This document shows, in pieces, positions 59,577-64,000 of a stretch of 64,000 bases of DNA (its first letter is position 1; every line of letters starts with the position of its first letter). The notes under the pieces are model-generated. The model worked only from the letters and a program-made list of their open reading frames with translations. It was not told the origin of the DNA and did not search any database. Made by a program: the position numbers and the translations under genes. This stretch comes from an uncultured Eubacterium sp. (GTDB taxonomy: Bacteria; Bacillota; Clostridia; Lachnospirales; Lachnospiraceae): the NCBI GenBank assembly GCA_910583555.1, contig CAJTXO010000017.1:1-64000 (forward strand). Direction: 5' to 3'.

Positions 59577-60176
59577 TTACACTTTAATTTTATCTTTTAT
59601 CTTGTCAAAGACACCATTTTTGATGCCGGTAATGTTCATAACCTCTTCAATCTTTTTAAATTTCCCATTCGTTTCCCGGTAAGAGATAATGGACATCGCC
59701 TTGGACTCGCCAATCCCGCTCAGCCCCATCAGTTCTTCTTTCGTCGCCGTATTGAGATCCAGCCGCGCGTCCGATCCATTCTCTTTGTTCGCTCCCGGCT
59801 GCTCCTCATCCGCCTTTTCCTTTTTGTCACGTTTTGACTCAATGACGACCTGGCTTCCGTCTTCCACGAGTTCTGCCTGGTTGATCCCCGACTTCACGGC
59901 ATCTTTCGTAAAGCCCCCGGCTTCGGCTACCACATCCACCACCCTCGGCCGCTCATCAAACGCGTAAACGCCCGGTTTTTTCACCGCGCCTATGATATGT
60001 ACGTATATCTTTGCGCCGCCTGTCCGGGAATCCGGCCCCTGTGTCGCCGCGCTCTCAAAGATACCCGCCATTTCTTCTTCCTGCTGCCCGGGCATGACCC
60101 GGTCTCCGCAAAAAATCGTACCCAAAAACAAAACTGCCAGAGCAGCAAGCAAATATTTGATCTTATTCTGTTCCAA
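59577..60176 (-). CDS. comEA: ComEA-like DNA receptor (SLBB and helix-hairpin-helix)
   Basis: 199 residues. Amino membrane anchor (YLLAALAVLFLGTIFCGD), a SLBB-type domain (IYVHIIGAVKKPGVYAFDERPRVVDVVAEAGGF), a charged linker and a C-terminal double HhH motif (LDLNTATKEELMGLSGIGESKAMSIISYRETNGKF). Binds double-stranded DNA for uptake with ComEC. TTG start with AGGAG nine bases upstream. Confidence 0.94.
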   Translation of the reverse strand: MEQNKIKYLLAALAVLFLGTIFCGDRVMPGQQEEEMAGIFESAATQGPDSRTGGAKIYVHIIGAVKKPGVYAFDERPRVVDVVAEAGGFTKDAVKSGINQAELVEDGSQVVIESKRDKKEKADEEQPGANKENGSDARLDLNTATKEELMGLSGIGESKAMSIISYRETNGKFKKIEEVMNITGIKNGVFDKIKDKIKV

Positions 60177-60224
60177 TAGCTGTCACTCCTGAACCCAGGA
60201 ATCCAAACTAAGGTGCATAACATC

Positions 60225-60253
60225 ATTGTATCAATGAAACGGGAATTTGACAA
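60225..60253 (-). promoter_or_regulatory. promoter of comEA - two-component - gerMN - comEC
   Basis: Minus strand TTGTCA (60248-60253), 17 bases, TACAAT (60225-60230), about 45 bases before the comEA start. Confidence 0.7.
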
Positions 60254-60287
60254 CAATAAAATAAATTTTTTCTCTGATTTTTCTCCG

Positions 60288-60722
60288 TTATTTCCATTTA
60301 AAAGTAAAAATACCGACAATGATCACGACAAGTCCGATGACTTTTCTCCACTCAAACGGCTGCTTCTCCACGCCAAACAGACCCATCAGTTCGATGATGT
60401 ACGCCACCGCGATCTGTGCCGTCACGATAAATACGACAGCCCGCGCCGGTCCGCACTGGTTCATCGCCTGGATGACGGTATACGTAATAAACGCGCCGAT
60501 CGCTCCGCCTAAAAGCATATATTTCGGCTGCACCTGCCACAGGCTGCCGACCGTTCCGTCCCGCCCGGTCACGAGCCACGCGGCGACACAGACGACAAAC
60601 GCTGAAATCTGCACAAACGCGGCGGCCAGCCATATGCTGCTCTGTTTTGTCACCTCAGAATTAAATACTCCCTGAATGCTCATCAACGCACCGGAAATCA
60701 TTCCTATCACAATGCCCCACAT
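60288..60722 (-). CDS. DMT-family transporter (DUF606/YdcZ)
   Basis: 144 residues with about five hydrophobic helices. YdcZ features: MWGIVIGMISGALMSIQGVFNSEV, GALIGAF-like GGAIGAFITYTV, and ARAVVFIVTAQIAVAYIIELMGLFG. Half-size members of this family usually act as dimers or pairs; a second copy is not present here. Substrate unknown. Ribosome site is 13 bases from the ATG, rather far. Confidence 0.85.
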   Translation of the reverse strand: MWGIVIGMISGALMSIQGVFNSEVTKQSSIWLAAAFVQISAFVVCVAAWLVTGRDGTVGSLWQVQPKYMLLGGAIGAFITYTVIQAMNQCGPARAVVFIVTAQIAVAYIIELMGLFGVEKQPFEWRKVIGLVVIIVGIFTFKWK

Positions 60723-60833
60723 AAAAATCGCCCATCCTTCCTATGATAATCGGATTTGCTCGGGTATATGGTGCCCGCGCACGAACTTTCACAGTAAGTA
60801 TGGACGATCTGTTTCTTATTTATACATTAGTGT

Positions 60834-63287
60834 TTATTTTTTCTTAGACTGCACACAGTCAGGATGCGTGTAAAAGACATCCTCTTTATATTTATTTGCT
60901 TCTTTTACAGACGGTACGCCGATAAAAACATCTTTCCTCACGCCGTGCAGTAACCCGGTGGGTGCCTCTGTCAGCTTTTTACTATATACCGTGACGGATC
61001 TTAATTTGTACGTATGGCAGAACGCGTGCTCTCCCAGCAGCCTCACGTTCTTGCCTAACGTGATCGACTGCACATTTTCAGCGAGGAAGAAGGAATAGTT
61101 TCCAATGACTTCCACATTGTCTCCCACTACGACCTTCTGGACCTTTTTCTGTGAGGCAAACGCTTTATCGGCTATTTTGTATACCGGATACGACACGCCG
61201 TGCAGCACAGCCGTCTTCGGCACTTTGACAACCTGGCTGCTCTTTCCTTTGGCAAAACCGAGCAGAGTCGCTGTCGTTTTCACCGTCGCTGACTTTGCAC
61301 TCTTCACGGAAGCTATTTTATAGTTGTAAGAACCATACGTAAAACGGGTTCCGATCTTTGCCATCTTACGGTTTATCGTCTTTTTGCACACCGTACAGCA
61401 GTACTGGATCTCCCCTTCCTGCTTTTTCGTCGGGTTTTTGAGAACCTTTCCTTTATCCCATTCGTGGGCTTCCATGTCCTCCGTCTCACCGCACGAACAC
61501 TGGACCCAATGATACTTTTCATTCGACACCCAGGCATTTTCTTCAAACGTGTGCGTGTGCGCCGGTATGAGTTTGGCAAGTTTTTTCGTCTCCGAAGCGC
61601 CGCAGACCGTACAACTCCGTCTGGCCGTGCCTTCCTGTGCCGTCGTCGGCGCCGTCTCCTGTTTCCACTCGCCGAACGTATGGCTCAGCGTGGCGGACAG
61701 CGCCGGGATCACTTCCTCGTAACTTTCCCCGCAGTCCTCATCTTCACAATAACGACGCTTGATCCCGGTTTCCGTACAGGTCGCCGGCTTGACGATCACT
61801 TCCACAAATTCGTGCTCATGCGGCTCCTCCGGTTCTTCCGGACCTTCCGGTTCATCCGTTTCCTCCGGCTCGTCGGGGCCCTCAAACGAAAATGGCACGC
61901 GGATCAGGTTCTCACAGACATCACACAGTATTTCCTCGATACCGTCCTCTTCTTCGGTCGCCTCTTTGATGACTACGCCCTCATTTTCGCCAAAATCATG
62001 TTCCTCATATTCCTCGATGGCATCTTCTCCCTCGAGATCGCAGTCCGGCGCCGTACATACCTGCCAGTGCGCTTCTTCATCAAACCGCCATTCCCACACG
62101 TGCTCATGCGGCGGCGGCAGTTCAAGCCCGGCCGGCTCGCTGGCATAGTCCGTCTCATTCCCGCCATTGACCTGCTCCGCCATCAGATAAACCATATCGC
62201 TCTCTTCGTCAAACTCTTCCGGGAGCGTAAACGTGACCGAGCCGTCACGTTCAAACTCATCCTCCGTTACCTTCCCATAATATTTTACAGAAGTATCGCC
62301 GTCTTTATAATCTCCATCCGTGATCAGGACCGATATCTGGTTCGCGCCCGTTCCCGTATACGTATACGGGACGGTGATCTCATCCGAATGCCGCTCCACC
62401 TCTTCGGTCTCCAGCGTCTGTCCTTCGGTCAATGTCAGCTTCCACTCATGGATCTCCTCTGTCTCAACTGGTTCGATCTCCCCGCTTTTTGCCCGGTCCG
62501 CCGGCGTAAGGAACAGAACGCCGAATGCATCCAGGTTAAACGCCGGCACGACACCGTTTTCTTCAAATACAAAATCACGGAAGATCTGTCCGCCGGCAAG
62601 TACACAGCCAGCGCCCGTATCCGCTTTTGTATAGGCGCTGCGCAGCCACCAGGGCTTTTTGTAATCCGCGCCCTCCGGACTCTCTTCATACGAATATCCG
62701 TAGGCAGCGTTTGAAAGATCGCTCACATCGAGCAGAAACACCGTATCCCGGTTCAAAGCCGCGCTTTTTAACCCTGCAACCTGTGATTCTCCTGCCGGCA
62801 CGGTCGTCCGCACGATCCCAGTCATCTCCAGTTCGGAAAAATCGGCCTTGCCAAAAAAGCCGTCCTTCGAGCGCAGCCAGGCGCGCACATCGCTGGCGCC
62901 CCACCGGTTATCCGCCACTTCCCCGTTTCCATGCTGTCCTGCATCATCGGTCCCGTCCTCAAACGGCATCGTTTCCAGTATGCGGTCAGACTGCAAAAGA
63001 ATACTGTCCTCCGCCGAACTGTTTCCAGCTTCTCCGGTCGTGTCCAGCACCCGCCATTTTATCGGCTTGTCCCCATATTTTCCATAATATACATAATCAC
63101 CGTTCCATCCTTTTCCCTCCTGGGGAAGCGACGGGGAATCAAGACGGGAAACGCCCAGGCTGACTGTCTGGTCAGGCTCGGATGCCCTCGCCCGGTCCCC
63201 AAATATTCCATTTAACAATAATGCCGCGCTTACTGCCGCGAAAGATACGGCCAGTGCCGCTCCTTTCTTTATACCTTTCTTTTTCAT
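60834..63287 (-). CDS. DUF6273 and LRR_5 surface protein
   Basis: 817 residues from the ATG at 63287 (GAGGGA four bases upstream). Signal peptide (KKGAALAVSFAAVSAALLLNGIFG..ARASE). Residues about 45-265 are a DUF6273 domain (YVYYGKYGDKPIKWRVLD, NRWGASDVRAWLRS, KPWWLRSAYT). A strongly acidic middle follows with repeated His/Cys patterns (HEHVWEWRFDEEAHWQVC, CDVCENL, CTVCGASE). The last 190 residues are BspA-type LRR (ADKAFASQKKVQKVVVGDNVEVIG). No LPXTG. Likely cell-surface; role unknown. Confidence 0.85.
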   Translation of the reverse strand: MKKKGIKKGAALAVSFAAVSAALLLNGIFGDRARASEPDQTVSLGVSRLDSPSLPQEGKGWNGDYVYYGKYGDKPIKWRVLDTTGEAGNSSAEDSILLQSDRILETMPFEDGTDDAGQHGNGEVADNRWGASDVRAWLRSKDGFFGKADFSELEMTGIVRTTVPAGESQVAGLKSAALNRDTVFLLDVSDLSNAAYGYSYEESPEGADYKKPWWLRSAYTKADTGAGCVLAGGQIFRDFVFEENGVVPAFNLDAFGVLFLTPADRAKSGEIEPVETEEIHEWKLTLTEGQTLETEEVERHSDEITVPYTYTGTGANQISVLITDGDYKDGDTSVKYYGKVTEDEFERDGSVTFTLPEEFDEESDMVYLMAEQVNGGNETDYASEPAGLELPPPHEHVWEWRFDEEAHWQVCTAPDCDLEGEDAIEEYEEHDFGENEGVVIKEATEEEDGIEEILCDVCENLIRVPFSFEGPDEPEETDEPEGPEEPEEPHEHEFVEVIVKPATCTETGIKRRYCEDEDCGESYEEVIPALSATLSHTFGEWKQETAPTTAQEGTARRSCTVCGASETKKLAKLIPAHTHTFEENAWVSNEKYHWVQCSCGETEDMEAHEWDKGKVLKNPTKKQEGEIQYCCTVCKKTINRKMAKIGTRFTYGSYNYKIASVKSAKSATVKTTATLLGFAKGKSSQVVKVPKTAVLHGVSYPVYKIADKAFASQKKVQKVVVGDNVEVIGNYSFFLAENVQSITLGKNVRLLGEHAFCHTYKLRSVTVYSKKLTEAPTGLLHGVRKDVFIGVPSVKEANKYKEDVFYTHPDCVQSKKK

Positions 63288-63319
63288 ATGATCCCTCATG
63301 CCCTTTCCAAATTATTTTT

Positions 63320-63337
63320 GAGCCAGCAGATGGCTCT
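63320..63337 (-). promoter_or_regulatory. short leader hairpin before the DUF6273 gene
   Basis: GAGCCA and TGGCTC pair around TCTGC in the leader, 25 bases after the -10 box. Confidence 0.4.
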
Positions 63338-63356
63338 AATCGCCCTCCCCTTATAT

Positions 63357-63385
63357 ATTATATGGCAAAAAGGCAAATCATTCAA
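63357..63385 (-). promoter_or_regulatory. promoter of the DUF6273 gene
   Basis: Minus strand TTGAAT (63380-63385), 17 bases, TATAAT (63357-63362), right after the AraC gene stop. Confidence 0.75.
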
Positions 63386-63388
63386 GAC

Positions 63389-64000
63389 TTATTTTTCACA
63401 CTTCTTTCGGTATTCCCGCGGGGAACATCCGGTATGCTTTTTAAACTGCCGGCTGAAATGCTCTACGTTTTTGTAGCCGCAGCTGATCGCGATCGTATGG
63501 ATCGGCACGGTACTGTGTTTTAAATAATCTTTTGCCAGGCCGATCCTCATCTGGATCACGTCGTCCATGCACGTTACGCCAAACATGCTGCGGTAGCGCG
63601 TGTGGAGATAACCGGTACTGACGTGTAGCATATTTGCCATATACGGTACCGTCCAGTCAAAACCGGGATCATTTTTGATGTTCAGCCGGAGCGCGAGAAG
63701 ATCTTTCGACTGGGTATTTTCTTTGTGAAAGTCCAAAGACTCCTTCAGTTTACAAAACATCAATTCAAACAATGAGTGGATCGTCTGGCTCTTATACTCA
63801 TTATCAAAGAAGTTTTCCGAGGCAAGCTGCTGAAAAAGATGATGGGTAAAATCAAATTCCTTCACTTCAAACGGTTTCGCGATCGGCACCTCTCCCTCAC
63901 AGATAAATGTCTCGTCCGTGTGGAACCGGATCCAGTCATTTTTAAAATACCCCTCATGCGCGCCGTAGTGAAGCGTGGAAAAAGGCGGATACAAAACAGC
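63389..64000 (-). CDS. AraC-family transcriptional regulator, 5' end outside the window
   Basis: About 204 residues are visible and the frame is open at the window edge. The visible start is inside an AraC sensory domain (PPFSTLHYGAHEGYFKNDWIRFHTDE, cupin-type). The C-terminal 100 residues are two helix-turn-helix motifs: VPYMANMLHVSTGYLHTRYRSMFG and TIAISCGYKNVEHFSRQFKKHTGCSPREYRK. Such regulators normally control a sugar-use gene nearby; the next gene to the left has its own promoter. Confidence 0.9.
   Translation of the reverse strand, partial: AVLYPPFSTLHYGAHEGYFKNDWIRFHTDETFICEGEVPIAKPFEVKEFDFTHHLFQQLASENFFDNEYKSQTIHSLFELMFCKLKESLDFHKENTQSKDLLALRLNIKNDPGFDWTVPYMANMLHVSTGYLHTRYRSMFGVTCMDDVIQMRIGLAKDYLKHSTVPIHTIAISCGYKNVEHFSRQFKKHTGCSPREYRKKCEK

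Noticed and set aside
61464..62714. 416-residue plus-strand frame
   Set aside because: Opposite the acidic centre of the DUF6273 protein; Glu/Asp codons read backward give the Phe/Leu/Arg-rich translation.

Overview
The window looks like the chromosome of an anaerobic, endospore-forming Clostridia bacterium, most likely a Lachnospiraceae relative. The basis is a set of sporulation genes (spoIVA, yqfC-yqfD, a BofC-like gene, a SpoVB/MurJ-type flippase, a GerMN lipoprotein), a stand-alone [FeFe]-hydrogenase-like iron-sulfur protein, a tRNA-Trp T-box, strong AGGAGG ribosome sites, and many secreted proteins with Big_2 immunoglobulin-like and BspA-type leucine-rich repeats. There is no phage, no intact insertion sequence and no CRISPR array. 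Nearly all genes lie on the minus strand. The plus-strand exceptions are a small Ig-like protein, dacF, yjfB, glmS, holA and one tRNA-Ser.

Layout, left to right. 1-2.1 kb: two small Ig-like secreted proteins and a D-Ala-D-Ala carboxypeptidase. 2.0-8.2 kb (minus): rpsU, then yqfC-yqfD-phoH-ybeY-DUF3048-flippase, a conserved Firmicutes order. 8.4-19.3 kb (minus): two FAD-dependent oxidoreductases, proB, a DUF896 gene, 5-formyl-THF cyclo-ligase, proA, alaS, a GH43 glycosidase and a 51-residue membrane protein. 19.5-24.3 kb: BofC-like protein, SH3b/NlpC-P60 hydrolase, hydrogenase-like protein, spoIVA. 24.4-31.2 kb: an 1867-residue BspA/Big_2 surface protein and a trigger-factor-like PPIase lipoprotein. 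31.3-38.6 kb: complete trpEGDCFBA operon behind a T-box with a UGG specifier. 38.6-44.2 kb: a probable operon of an Ig-like carboxylesterase, a short UvrA paralogue (UvrA2 type) and a beta-lactamase-fold serine hydrolase. 44.3-51.4 kb: der-plsY-gpsA, yjfB, aroB-yraN and glmS. 51.5-60.7 kb: an L,D-transpeptidase, holA, tRNA-Ser(CGA), and one operon comEA - response regulator - histidine kinase - GerMN lipoprotein - comEC, followed by a small DMT transporter. 60.8-64 kb: a DUF6273/LRR surface protein and a truncated AraC regulator.

Three things stand out. First, short tandem duplications recur, mostly at gene junctions: proB tail, trpG/trpD, trpD tail, yraN start, the esterase/uvrA2 junction and the BaiN-like leader, with further ones inside trpF and a FAD protein gene. 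Some create chimeric or chained mini-ORFs. Second, the spoIVA promoter and ribosome site appear to be built into the terminator hairpin of the upstream gene, which would separate read-through RNA from true spoIVA RNA. Third, the esterase-UvrA2-serine hydrolase cluster is a plausible uncharacterised detoxification or resistance module. All functional statements come from motifs and gene order read by eye; no database search was run.
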